From positions 62,001-126,000 of the forward strand of contig JAEZCE010000047.1 in assembly GCA_023429995.1 (NCBI GenBank): a stretch of 64,000 nt of DNA, written 5' to 3'. The notes under the pieces are model-generated. The model was not told the DNA's origin, did not search any database, and was given only the letters and a program-made list of their open reading frames with translations. The position numbers were made by a program, and so were the translations under genes. The stretch comes from Bacillota bacterium. GTDB taxonomy: Bacteria; Bacillota; UBA4882; UBA8346. The stretch's first letter is position 1. Each line of letters begins with the position of its first letter. Positions 8,855 through 17,644 of the stretch are shown here, piece after piece.

Positions 8855-9721
8855 TTACTTAATTCCGGAACTGGCCAAACCTTTGATAAAGAACTTCTGG
8901 GCAAAGATAAACAACAAGATAAGAGGGAGGATAACGACTGTAGTAGCCGCCATCAGCAATTCCCATTGGACAACTTCGTTTTTATACATCGTCAATGCCA
9001 ACTGAGCGGTTCTCATATTTTCAGAGTTGGTGATTACCAGAGGCCAAATATAATCATTCCAGACCGTAGTCAGTTTGATCACGCCCAGACTGGCAAATAA
9101 CGGGCCGCTCAACGGGAGAAAAACTTTAAAATAAGTTTTCCAGAGAGAACAGCCGTCTAACTCTGCGGCTTCATCCAACTCCTTGGGAAAATTCAAATAA
9201 TATTGCCGGCATAAAAAGATGCCGAAGGCTCCGGCCATCTGGTTAATCATCAGACCGGGATAGGTATTAATCCATCCGGTACCGCCCATTCCCAACCAGT
9301 TATTTCCTCCGGCGAAGGGAATATTTTTCATAATCAAAAAAACCGGAACCATGGTGACTTGAGCGGGAAGCATCAAGCCTAACATTATACTCATAAATAA
9401 AACGTTTTTGAAACGAAATTCCGTTCGGGCAAAGGCGTATCCGGCCATGGAATTAAAAAACAAACTAAAAACCGTTACCACAGTTGTAACAAAAAGCGAA
9501 TTAAACATATACCGGGCCCAATTTCCGGAAGCCATTGCTTTGGCAAAATTATCAAAATGCCATTCTTTCGGAATGAAATGAAATACCGGTGAATTAACCT
9601 CGGCGGAACTTTTCAAGGCCGTCGAAATCATCATTAAAAACGGAACCAACATCATCAAAGAACAGGCCAACAATACCAGACCCAAGATCAAAGTGCTCCA
9701 TTTAATATGTTTCATAACCAT
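8855..9721 (-). CDS. carbohydrate ABC transporter permease (MalG/CUT1 type)
   Basis: This 288-residue permease has about six membrane segments and the EAA loop EAAELDGCSLWKTYFKVFLP that docks to the ATPase. It belongs to the CUT1 family for oligosaccharides. It starts at ATG 9719-9721, just after the partner permease (7 bp apart); an ATG two codons later is equally possible. No ATPase gene is in this operon, so it probably shares a multitask MsmX-type ATPase coded elsewhere, as is common in Bacillota. It lies between the partner permease and the sulfatase. Confidence 0.93.
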   Translation of the reverse strand: MVMKHIKWSTLILGLVLLACSLMMLVPFLMMISTALKSSAEVNSPVFHFIPKEWHFDNFAKAMASGNWARYMFNSLFVTTVVTVFSLFFNSMAGYAFARTEFRFKNVLFMSIMLGLMLPAQVTMVPVFLIMKNIPFAGGNNWLGMGGTGWINTYPGLMINQMAGAFGIFLCRQYYLNFPKELDEAAELDGCSLWKTYFKVFLPLSGPLFASLGVIKLTTVWNDYIWPLVITNSENMRTAQLALTMYKNEVVQWELLMAATTVVILPLILLFIFAQKFFIKGLASSGIK

Positions 9722-9728
9722 CCATCCT

Positions 9729-10622
9729 TTAGCTCATTCCCAGGTCGTTACCCTGGTTGCCATATTTAAAATTGGTAAAAGTTAATGTTACGCAAATAAT
9801 CAATAATACCGTACCCATTGACGAGGCATAACCCATTTGGAACTGGGAAAAAGCCCGTTCAAAAATCTGGTGTACAATCGTCGTGGTTGCGTTCAAAGGC
9901 CCCCCCTGGGTCATGACGTTCACTTGATCAAATACACTAAAGGACTGGACACACGCAATGACGAACAGGAAAAAAGTGGTTGGCTTTAACATTGGAATCG
10001 TGATCTTAAAAAATTGTCCTATGCTTGAAGCGCCGTCAATCTTGGCCGCTTCATATATGTAATCGGGGATTTGCTGCAATCCTGCCAAATAAATAATCAT
10101 GTTATACCCGATAAGTTTCCAGACACTCATAAAAATAATGCTGGGCAAAGCTAATTTCATATCAAACAACCAACGTTGACCCGGCAATCCCACATACTTC
10201 AAAGCCTGATTAAATAAACCCAATGTCGGATCGTAAATCCAAAGCCATACAATTGAAATTGAAACCATCGAAGTCACGTTGGGCATGTAAAAGGCAATCC
10301 GATGAAACCGTTGTCCAAATACCTTCCTATTTAGCAAAACCGCTATAATTAATCCTAATGCGATTTGCGGGATAATTACAAACACAGCATAGATAAAAGT
10401 GTTCTTAGCCGCTATCAAAAAGTTCGGATCATGAATCAGGCGGACATAATTGGCAAAACCCACAAACTCACGGGTTTTATACAAATCATAGTTGGTAAAG
10501 CTCAAATACACCGTAATCACCAGTGGAATAAAAACAAAGACAAAATAAATCAAATAACTAGGGAAAATCATCCAAAAAGCGCCGGCAGATCTACGTCTAT
10601 TCTTGGTTTTTCCATTTCGCAT
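9729..10622 (-). CDS. carbohydrate ABC transporter permease (MalF/UgpA CUT1 type)
   Basis: This 297-residue membrane protein forms a heterodimer with the permease at 8855-9721. Six hydrophobic segments are visible, starting at MIFPSYLIYFVFVFIPLVI, and the EAA motif is present as EAAKIDGASSIGQFFKITIP. The end segment around GGPLNATTTIVHQIFERAF is typical of the UgpA/LacF group. It is separated from the upstream binding-protein gene by a stem-loop and is followed closely by the second permease. The substrate is likely an oligosaccharide, possibly sulfated given the linked sulfatase. Confidence 0.93.
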   Translation of the reverse strand: MRNGKTKNRRRSAGAFWMIFPSYLIYFVFVFIPLVITVYLSFTNYDLYKTREFVGFANYVRLIHDPNFLIAAKNTFIYAVFVIIPQIALGLIIAVLLNRKVFGQRFHRIAFYMPNVTSMVSISIVWLWIYDPTLGLFNQALKYVGLPGQRWLFDMKLALPSIIFMSVWKLIGYNMIIYLAGLQQIPDYIYEAAKIDGASSIGQFFKITIPMLKPTTFFLFVIACVQSFSVFDQVNVMTQGGPLNATTTIVHQIFERAFSQFQMGYASSMGTVLLIICVTLTFTNFKYGNQGNDLGMS

Positions 10623-10645
10623 TGTTAATCCCTCATTTAATTTTT

Positions 10646-10676
10646 GTGGGGTATTGATTTTCCATCAATACCCCAC
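10646..10676 (-). promoter_or_regulatory. intercistronic stem-loop after solute-binding protein gene
   Basis: A perfect 13-bp stem (GTGGGGTATTGAT with ATCAATACCCCAC) around a short loop lies between the solute-binding protein gene and the first permease. On the minus transcript it is followed by A-rich rather than U-rich sequence, so it more likely protects the upstream mRNA end (as known for malE-type operons) than terminates. A T-run exists only on the opposite strand, where no gene reads toward it. Confidence 0.65.
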
Positions 10677-10686
10677 TTTTTTGACT

Positions 10687-11961
10687 TTACTTCATGTTTG
10701 AAGCTTTAATCTCCGCTTGCATCAAAGCCAAATTATCCTTCAATGCTTGTTTCGGAGTTTTCATGCCGTAAAAAGCTTCCTGTTGCGCCTGAGGTAGATA
10801 TTTATAAACGTATAACTGAGACCACATGGTTTTGGGAGCGCCTTGCCCGACGCTAATCGCATCCAGAAGCACCTTATTAATGAATGGATCATCGTTAGCA
10901 TACTGTTCCCGTAAGGATTTCCGGACCACCGGGCATTTGGTGGTTTTATAACGGTTCCACATCTCCTGTTTATCCATAATGAACTGGATCAGTTCCCAGG
11001 ATTCTTTTTTATGTTTGCTTTCGGAACTAATAAAGAGTAATTCGCAGCCGCTCCAGATAGCGGCTTTTTTCTTTTTCATGTTGATGAAACCTATCTTATC
11101 TTTCAAAGACGGATCATTTTTCAGCAATTGGGCAATCCAGGTTGGTTGAACAATCGACATGGCCGCTTTATCGACGGCAAAAAGACTCTGCTGGTTTTCA
11201 CGATCCTTGGTTTGTTCGATCGCAACTTGCTTATTCTTAAAGAGGTCGGTGAGATAGGTCAAAGCTTCGACATATCCGGCGTCATCAAAAGTAGGATTGC
11301 CGTTTTTATCCACAAAATTTCCACCGGCTTGAAAAGCAAAGGGCTGCAACAATTTAATTTCATCAATCGGCATGTTTAAACCGGCGCGGGTAACGATTTT
11401 GCCATCGCGTTTGGTCAGTTTTACGGCATCAGCAGCCAGTTCCTGCCAATTCGTGGGGGGCTTTTCCGGATTCAGGCCGGCTTCTTTAAAGAAGTCTTTC
11501 CGGTACGCAAAAACGGCTGGTGTCGGGTAAATGCCCAAACCATAAATTTTCTTTTTATAACGGCCCATTTCATAGACGTTGTCTAAAATGTCGTTTTTGT
11601 CTTTCCACCGGGAAATATAACTATCTAAGGGCTCATACTGTCCTTTTTCAGCGCGTATCGCTATGGAGTTCAAAGCATGATGAATAATATCCGGGCTGGT
11701 ATCGCTGGCATAAGCAGTATTCAGTTTGGTATCAATGGCATTCCCGAAGGGAGCTTCAGCAAATTCAATCTTGATGTTAGGATGTTTGGCTTCATATTCT
11801 TTAAATAAATTCAAGTAATAATCGTGCCAGATAACATCATTGCCACCTTTCCAAAACTTCAGTACGATTTGATTATCTGCGCTCGTGATACTGGATCCTG
11901 CAACTGTGATCAGTGTAATCAACATCACAACAATCAGCATTGCCCATCTTCTTTTTCCCAT
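10687..11961 (-). CDS. carbohydrate ABC transporter solute-binding protein
   Basis: This SBP_bac_1-family protein (about 424 residues) captures an oligosaccharide for the CUT1 importer. It begins MGKRRWAMLIVVMLI and has a Sec signal peptide ending near the SSITSADNQ region, without a lipobox Cys. Typical features are LKFWKGGNDVIWHDYYLNLF and PPTNWQELAADAVKL. ATG 11959-11961 has GGAGG 8 nt upstream; a longer frame reaching 12033 has no SD and is rejected. It is the first gene after the AraC-type response regulator, with a 136-bp gap containing a candidate promoter, so it is probably the main regulated target of that two-component system. Confidence 0.92.
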   Translation of the reverse strand: MGKRRWAMLIVVMLITLITVAGSSITSADNQIVLKFWKGGNDVIWHDYYLNLFKEYEAKHPNIKIEFAEAPFGNAIDTKLNTAYASDTSPDIIHHALNSIAIRAEKGQYEPLDSYISRWKDKNDILDNVYEMGRYKKKIYGLGIYPTPAVFAYRKDFFKEAGLNPEKPPTNWQELAADAVKLTKRDGKIVTRAGLNMPIDEIKLLQPFAFQAGGNFVDKNGNPTFDDAGYVEALTYLTDLFKNKQVAIEQTKDRENQQSLFAVDKAAMSIVQPTWIAQLLKNDPSLKDKIGFINMKKKKAAIWSGCELLFISSESKHKKESWELIQFIMDKQEMWNRYKTTKCPVVRKSLREQYANDDPFINKVLLDAISVGQGAPKTMWSQLYVYKYLPQAQQEAFYGMKTPKQALKDNLALMQAEIKASNMK

Positions 11962-11997
11962 CGAATAAGCCTCCCTAATCAAATTTCGATTGCTTTC

Positions 11998-12026
11998 ATT
12001 ATAAAAAATAAAATCGCAAAATGGAA
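11998..12026 (-). promoter_or_regulatory. candidate promoter of binding-protein operon
   Basis: On the minus strand an exact TATAAT (11998-12003) lies about 37 bp upstream of the binding-protein start. The matching -35 region is weak (TTCCAT-like), as expected for a promoter that needs an activator such as the AraC-type response regulator encoded just upstream. Confidence 0.45.
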
Positions 12027-12097
12027 TTAACAATAATAATGTCTTTTTTACTTTTTTTCAGATCTTCTTTTAAAACCCTACCGGAGTATTCAAAATT

Positions 12098-13618
12098 TCA
12101 GATTTTTTTACTTATATTCAGTTGCCGGAAGCTATTTCGGTAATCAACCGGTGTCTTACCCGTAAACTTCTTAAAAATACGGGAAAAATAGCTCATATTG
12201 GGATAACCCACTTGTTCGGCGATCTCGTACAATTTTAAATCAGACGAACTCAATAATTCTTTGGCTTTTTCCAATCTCAGCTCCGTAAGGTAAAAGCTAA
12301 AATTTTCCCCGGTTTCATTTTTAAAAAGCTGGCATAAATAATTAGGATTGACGTGAACATTTGAAGCGACTTCATGGAGTGATATCCCTTCACAACAATG
12401 TTCCTTGATGTAGCGCAAGGTGTCTTTGACAACGGCTGAATAATTATTTTCCGGGATAACCATCAGGTTAACCAGTTTTCCCGAAGTTTCGAGCACTCCC
12501 TGTTGAAGATCTTCAAAAAAGCCCTTTTCCATCAGATTTTCCAAATCCATTTCACCAATCTGATGGCCGTTCCCTGCCGAACGCACTCTTGCTGACAACA
12601 TCGCTAGAATTTCACTGCAAACTTGGCGCAGATAACGAAGATCTTCCGCGGATCCATTTTGTAAATATTCCAAAATGAAAGCGATGCAATTGAGGATCTC
12701 GGTGCCATTTCCCTGATTCACCTGTTGCAATAAATTTTTCTGCAATTCAGCAATTTGGTCTTGAAACTCGTTCCCAACCCCCTTCGACTGCATATTGTCC
12801 TTCACTAACCTGATTGGACCATGAAAAAAACAAACCTCCATGGCACGAAAAGCTTCTTTGAAAGCCTTGGGCAGATTATCCAGATTAGCATAGGACTGGC
12901 TCATTCCAACAGCACAACCTAATCTTTCTTGAAGCTTTTCTATATATTGATTTTTCTCCCAAGTCGCTAAATTTTGATTAATGATTCCCAGCAGCCACCA
13001 TTGATTGAGCCCGCTTTTAATCCGGAGAAAATCTCCGGTGATGGTTTGCTTGATGAACGCATCGTCCAATTCGGCCAACTTTTGACCTAAACCAACAGCA
13101 AACACCGCGTAAGTCCGGTTTGTAAGATCCATGCCGGCTTGCAGTAATTTATCTTTGATTTCTTCCTGACTTCCGTCTTTGGGGGAATCCAAGAGCAAAA
13201 AAATGTCTTTTCGGCCATTTTTTTTGCTGTTTTGTTCCCGGCGTTTTTGTTCCAACCGTTCCAATAACTCCAGGATATCTTGATCCTGAACTTCAACTTT
13301 GGGAATATAATCAAAGGCTCCAAGTTTAATAGCCTCGCGGGCCAAATTGAATTCAGTATAACAAGTTAAAATGACAATATCCGTTTCTGGGGCTCTGGCT
13401 TTCAGCCTCTTGATGAATTCAAAACCATCCATGACCGGCATTTTAATATCGGTTATCACCAGATCAGGATGAGATTCTTCGAAAACGTTCAGGGCTTCCA
13501 AGCCATTCGAAGCTTCCCCGACGATTTGGTAATCCCCGGAGCTCTTTTCGATGCAAAATCGAAACCACTGACGAATCGGTTTCTCATCATCCACAATCAT
13601 GATTTTCAAAAAAGCCAC
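12098..13618 (-). CDS. YesN-type response regulator, REC + AraC DNA-binding domain
   Basis: This 506-residue regulator has an N-terminal receiver domain (IMIVDDEKPIRQW, phospho-acceptor Asp in LVITDIKMPVMDG, Lys in the DYIPKVE region) and a C-terminal AraC-type double helix-turn-helix (ISLHEVASNVHVNPNYLCQL and LYEIAEQVGYPNMSYFSRIF). The middle third is a variable linker. It pairs with the sensor kinase whose gene overlaps it by 32 bp. The GTG at 13616-13618 lies within the kinase 3' end, so translation is coupled. It probably activates the solute-binding protein promoter in the 136-bp gap downstream, as for YesMN-like systems controlling sugar importers. Confidence 0.93.
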   Translation of the reverse strand: MAFLKIMIVDDEKPIRQWFRFCIEKSSGDYQIVGEASNGLEALNVFEESHPDLVITDIKMPVMDGFEFIKRLKARAPETDIVILTCYTEFNLAREAIKLGAFDYIPKVEVQDQDILELLERLEQKRREQNSKKNGRKDIFLLLDSPKDGSQEEIKDKLLQAGMDLTNRTYAVFAVGLGQKLAELDDAFIKQTITGDFLRIKSGLNQWWLLGIINQNLATWEKNQYIEKLQERLGCAVGMSQSYANLDNLPKAFKEAFRAMEVCFFHGPIRLVKDNMQSKGVGNEFQDQIAELQKNLLQQVNQGNGTEILNCIAFILEYLQNGSAEDLRYLRQVCSEILAMLSARVRSAGNGHQIGEMDLENLMEKGFFEDLQQGVLETSGKLVNLMVIPENNYSAVVKDTLRYIKEHCCEGISLHEVASNVHVNPNYLCQLFKNETGENFSFYLTELRLEKAKELLSSSDLKLYEIAEQVGYPNMSYFSRIFKKFTGKTPVDYRNSFRQLNISKKI

Positions 13619-15407
13619 CGTCCTTTGGGGGAATCTCTAGCGCGGGTAAACGCAACCTTGCTGTAGTTCCCTGGTTCAGCACGCTGCCGATTTTTAACCC
13701 ATACCCCGGGCCAAAGTTGAGAACCAGCCGTTGATGTACATTCACAACCCCAATTTTACTAAATGTCCGCTCTGACGGTTTTCCCATTTGCCATAATATT
13801 CTCAGTTGTTCTTCCGTCATCCCTACCCCATTGTCACTGACTTCTATAATTAAATCATTATCTTGCCGTTTGCCAGTGATTACAATCCGGCCTTTATCAA
13901 CCTTCGGTTCTATTCCATGGAAAATTGCATTTTCAACCATGGGTTGCAAAATCAATTTGGGAATCTGAAATTCAAGTGATTCTTCGGGAAATTCCAGCTC
14001 GAGCTCAAATTTATCCGAATAGCGCACTTGTTGGATTAAAACATAGTCTTTTAAAATTGCTAATTCTTCCCGAAGCGTAATGAGTTCATCACTATTGCCA
14101 ATGGTCCTTTGTAATAAACGCCCCAAAGCCAGCAACATGGCCTGAGCGCCCTTGTTTTCCCCCATTTCAACCATGAAACGAATGGAAGTCAAGGTATTAT
14201 ATAAAAAATGGGGATTAATCTCTGCCTGTAGGAATTCCAATTCAAGGTGGCGCTTTAAGCGGCTCTGTTCTTGTAAATCCTTTAACAGGTGTTGAATCTG
14301 ATCCACCATCTGATTAAAACCATCACTCAAATCTCCGATTTCATCCCTACTGTGAACTTCGGACACAGCCTGTAAGTTCCCGCCTTTAACCTCCCGCATG
14401 GCATAATGTAATTGCCGGATCGGCAGGCTAATCCGCCGCGCCTGGACGTAAGAAAAAACAAACCCAAACATCAGGCAAAAGATCAACAATCCTAGAATTA
14501 AATATTTCATTTTCTGTTTCACAGGAACCAACAAGCGATCCACGGAAACTTCTTCCACCAAAAACCATCCGGTTTTAGGAATCGGTAAATAACTGTAGAG
14601 TAATTTGCTTTTTCCTCTTACTTCGGTAAAATTGCCGGAAGACCGCTGCTTTCCGACACGCCGCCAATTTCCTTCTCCGCTAATATTCCTGCCGAGTCGA
14701 ACCGAGTCAGAGTCAGAAACGATCTTTCCCCATTGATCCGCCACATAAATGTGATGACCTTCCCCTAACGCGCTTTGATAGGTATTCCGGATTACTTTCT
14801 CATCCACATTCAATAACAGTATCCCTATGGGTTTGTCACTATAATAATCTTTCATTAACCGGGCTGCTGAAAAAACATATTTATCCTCACCATAACCCAG
14901 CCGATCATTAAATGTGCTGACCCATAAAATTTTGCCGTTTTTCCGGCTGATTTCAGAAAACCAGGGATATTTGCTGATGCTGCTAAAATTATAAAGGTCA
15001 TTAATCCAAGACGTGTATGCTTTGCCTTTAAAGGAATAGAGCACCGTATAATAATCCAAGGTATCAAAGGAATAGGTATTTTGTGAAAAGATCTCCAAAA
15101 CCCGACTCGCCTCGGTCAACCGCTGGTAAGAGTCTCCGGAAGGCGGCCTACGGATAATATTGTTAAGATCATCGTTAAAATACAAAAGATTGGAGGCAGA
15201 AGTAATTTCACCAATGATCCCATTTAAATTGCGCCCAACTTGTTCCAACACTTCCAACCTGGATTGACCAACCTGTTGCTCAATAATCAGTTCCGACCCC
15301 TTATAAAGGGTGATTCCAATGATGCCGACAATCATCCCGATTAAAAGAAAGTAGGAGATGATTAAGCGGTGATGAATACTGCTTTTCTGAATGAACAGGC
15401 TCTTCAA
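13587..15407 (-). CDS. YesM-type sensor histidine kinase
   Basis: This 606-residue membrane sensor begins with a short cytoplasmic tail, a first membrane helix (IISYFLLIGMIVGIIGI) and an extracytoplasmic dCache-like sensor of about 270 residues. A second helix near MKYLILGLLIFCLMFGFVF and a HAMP domain follow. The His-kinase domain has the phospho-acceptor in INPHFLYNTL and an ATPase domain with EVSDNGVGM. TTG 15405-15407 has AGG 7 nt upstream. It is 18 bp after the chemoreceptor gene and overlaps the response regulator. Ligand is unknown; location predicts a carbohydrate or its binding-protein complex. Confidence 0.93.
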   Translation of the reverse strand: MKSLFIQKSSIHHRLIISYFLLIGMIVGIIGITLYKGSELIIEQQVGQSRLEVLEQVGRNLNGIIGEITSASNLLYFNDDLNNIIRRPPSGDSYQRLTEASRVLEIFSQNTYSFDTLDYYTVLYSFKGKAYTSWINDLYNFSSISKYPWFSEISRKNGKILWVSTFNDRLGYGEDKYVFSAARLMKDYYSDKPIGILLLNVDEKVIRNTYQSALGEGHHIYVADQWGKIVSDSDSVRLGRNISGEGNWRRVGKQRSSGNFTEVRGKSKLLYSYLPIPKTGWFLVEEVSVDRLLVPVKQKMKYLILGLLIFCLMFGFVFSYVQARRISLPIRQLHYAMREVKGGNLQAVSEVHSRDEIGDLSDGFNQMVDQIQHLLKDLQEQSRLKRHLELEFLQAEINPHFLYNTLTSIRFMVEMGENKGAQAMLLALGRLLQRTIGNSDELITLREELAILKDYVLIQQVRYSDKFELELEFPEESLEFQIPKLILQPMVENAIFHGIEPKVDKGRIVITGKRQDNDLIIEVSDNGVGMTEEQLRILWQMGKPSERTFSKIGVVNVHQRLVLNFGPGYGLKIGSVLNQGTTARLRLPALEIPPKDGGFFENHDCG

Positions 15408-15425
15408 TGAATTACCTCATGAAAA

Positions 15426-17123
15426 TCAAATTCGAAACGTCGTTGTCGATTGCTTCAAATTATCCGCCAAAGTCGCTAAATTTTCAGCCAACGAGGCGAC
15501 CTCTTCAGCACCGGCGCTCTGTTCTTCTACGGAAGCAGCGACTTCTTCGGTGCTTGCCAAACCCTCTTCACTGATTGAAGCCAGGTGTGTTACGGCGCCA
15601 ATCATAGCTTCATTTCGTTCCGCCATTTGTTGGGCCGATCCGGCGACTTTATTGATTTCGTTTAAGACCTCGCCCAGTTCCTTGAAAATCGATCCAAAAG
15701 TACCGGTTGCTTGAGTGGTTAGGGTTCGGCTCTCCTGTGCCCTCTCAATCCCTTGTTTGATAACCTCCGTTGCATTTTCACTCCGATCGATCATTTGCTT
15801 CACCAAATTACTGATTTTTTGGGAGGCCTGTTTGGATTGAACAGCCAATTTGCCGGTCTCCGTGGCAACAACGCTGAACCCTTTCCCGTGTTCTCCTGCG
15901 CGGGCCGCTTCAATCGCCGCATTTAAAGATAGTAATGCGGTTTGCTCTGCAACATTTCCAATTAGCGAAGCAACCTCATTAATCTCGGCGGAAGCCTGAT
16001 TCATTTCATTCATCACTTCATTAATCTTTTGGGTGTTTTCATAGAGATTGTTCATTTCCGAGGCTATGTCACCGGTCACTTTCTGACCAACATTGGCTGA
16101 GGAGGCTATTTTTTCCGACATGGAAGCCATATGGGTAGTATCCCCGGACACGGTTCTCACCAATTCGCCCAGTTCATTAATGGTATGAGCCGTTTGCTCA
16201 ACTTGACCGGCCTGCTCGGAAGAGGCTTTCGTCAACTCCTCGATTACCGCAGCCACCTCTCCGGCAGCCCGGCCGGAATTCATTGAAGCATCCCGGAGTT
16301 CATTACTGGCCGAAGAAAGCATTTGGGCATGCTCATTAATGTCGCCGACCAACCGGCGTAAACTGACTAAGGCTTGGTTAAATCCTTCCACCACTTGATT
16401 GATTTCCTGCGAACCCTTGGTGTTTAAAGTTTGGGTCAAATCACCTGTGGCTAAGGCCCTGGCCTTGACCGCCATCTCTTTCAAAGGTCCGGAAATCATA
16501 GCTGCAGCCAGTAGTCCGATAGTAATAGAGATCAAGATACTGATAATTAAAATCAATGTGGTGCTGAACTGGGAGTCACGAAAAAAGGCATTCCCGCTAT
16601 TCATCGACTGGATCGCGTCAGTCGATACTTGTGCTTGAATTGAATTTAAGCTCATAATAATCATATGCAAAGAACGGCTAATATCTATGTAACTATCCGG
16701 TGATAAGACTTGCCCCGAATATCCCTTTATCGCATCGAGTGAGGTATTAATTTGCTTAACTTCATTTGGGAAGTTTGAATAATCATTAACCACTGTTTCA
16801 AGAGTGTTGGTAGTTATAATGAACGTTTGATGACTTATCAGGCTATCGGCAAGTTGTTGACGGATTCGATCGACATCCTGATTCGCGCCGATGATACTCT
16901 GGTACCCGGTTAGGCTTGCCTGGAATACGTTGTGGGTTACATCCCGCATTTGTCCAATCATTCTTAACCCCAGATACCCTTCAAGCAATAAAAAAAAGAC
17001 CATCACTGCAATAATAAGTAAAATTTGATGGAATACTTTCATTTTCGATAATAAATTCCGCAATGGGGTCATTACAAAATTTAAAACATCCTGTACGAAC
17101 TTTTTTAGCGCTTGAAATTTCAA
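15426..17123 (-). CDS. methyl-accepting chemotaxis protein
   Basis: This 565-residue chemoreceptor has a cytoplasmic N-terminus of about 28 residues, a first membrane helix (ILLIIAVMVFFLLLEGYLGL), an extracellular region of about 150 residues likely of the four-helix-bundle type, a second helix, a HAMP domain and a long cytoplasmic coiled coil. The signalling tip reads NAAIEAARAGEHGKGFSVVA, nearly identical across the family. TTG 17121-17123 has GGAGG with 8 nt spacing. Unusually it is directly linked (18 bp) to the YesMN-type two-component genes, suggesting taxis toward the same compound that induces the importer. No C-terminal pentapeptide for CheR docking is visible. Confidence 0.93.
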   Translation of the reverse strand: MKFQALKKFVQDVLNFVMTPLRNLLSKMKVFHQILLIIAVMVFFLLLEGYLGLRMIGQMRDVTHNVFQASLTGYQSIIGANQDVDRIRQQLADSLISHQTFIITTNTLETVVNDYSNFPNEVKQINTSLDAIKGYSGQVLSPDSYIDISRSLHMIIMSLNSIQAQVSTDAIQSMNSGNAFFRDSQFSTTLILIISILISITIGLLAAAMISGPLKEMAVKARALATGDLTQTLNTKGSQEINQVVEGFNQALVSLRRLVGDINEHAQMLSSASNELRDASMNSGRAAGEVAAVIEELTKASSEQAGQVEQTAHTINELGELVRTVSGDTTHMASMSEKIASSANVGQKVTGDIASEMNNLYENTQKINEVMNEMNQASAEINEVASLIGNVAEQTALLSLNAAIEAARAGEHGKGFSVVATETGKLAVQSKQASQKISNLVKQMIDRSENATEVIKQGIERAQESRTLTTQATGTFGSIFKELGEVLNEINKVAGSAQQMAERNEAMIGAVTHLASISEEGLASTEEVAASVEEQSAGAEEVASLAENLATLADNLKQSTTTFRI

Positions 17124-17407
17124 TTTATAATCCTCCGGTTATTTTCTAAATATTTAAATTTTAGTGCAAATAAATTGTTTAAATCTAATTTCTACAAAAA
17201 TCAATAATTAAATCGCAAATTACACTAAGCTTTACCTTTTAGTTTTCGGAATTTATGAGGATAAATTTAGGCATAAAGTAAATAAAAAAACTTTTCCTAT
17301 ATATAAAGAGATTTTAAATGATTTTATTATTTTTGGGATTTTTAAATGATTTTATTATTCTTAGTGGGTTCGCAAACTTCTTATCCGAAAAAGCGAGGGG
17401 AAAAACG

Positions 17408-17644
17408 TTGGATTACAAACTGATAGACTTCAAAGAGGGACTAATTGGTCCGCATTACCGTGAGACTCCTATTATTTTACGGGGAAAACGCAAAAACATT
17501 CCCCGATATCGCTGTAGCTGTAAAGGATGTCAAAAAATTTTTAATGTTCTCATAGGGACTCACGGGAAATTAAGACACCTCCATCACCGGCCCATACAAA
17601 TCTCCACCACGGTCAGTTCCAATTCCAGCCGCGGTTCCCGTTGA
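17408..17644 (+). CDS. small zinc-ribbon-like protein, possible transposase fragment
   Basis: This 78-codon frame starts at TTG 17408-17410 with GAGGGG 7 nt upstream, one of the few plus-strand genes in the window. Its core reads PRYRCSCKGCQKIFNVLIGT, resembling the N-terminal zinc ribbon of IS1595/IS1-type transposases, with only part of a Cys set retained (CxCxxC). It ends without a catalytic domain and overlaps the 3' end of holA by 61 bp, so the last 20 residues are probably readthrough. It could be a relic of an insertion sequence or a genuine small protein. A direct repeat (AAATGATTTTATTATT) occurs just upstream at about 17317 and 17347. Function unknown. Confidence 0.3.
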   Translation: MDYKLIDFKEGLIGPHYRETPIILRGKRKNIPRYRCSCKGCQKIFNVLIGTHGKLRHLHHRPIQISTTVSSNSSRGSR

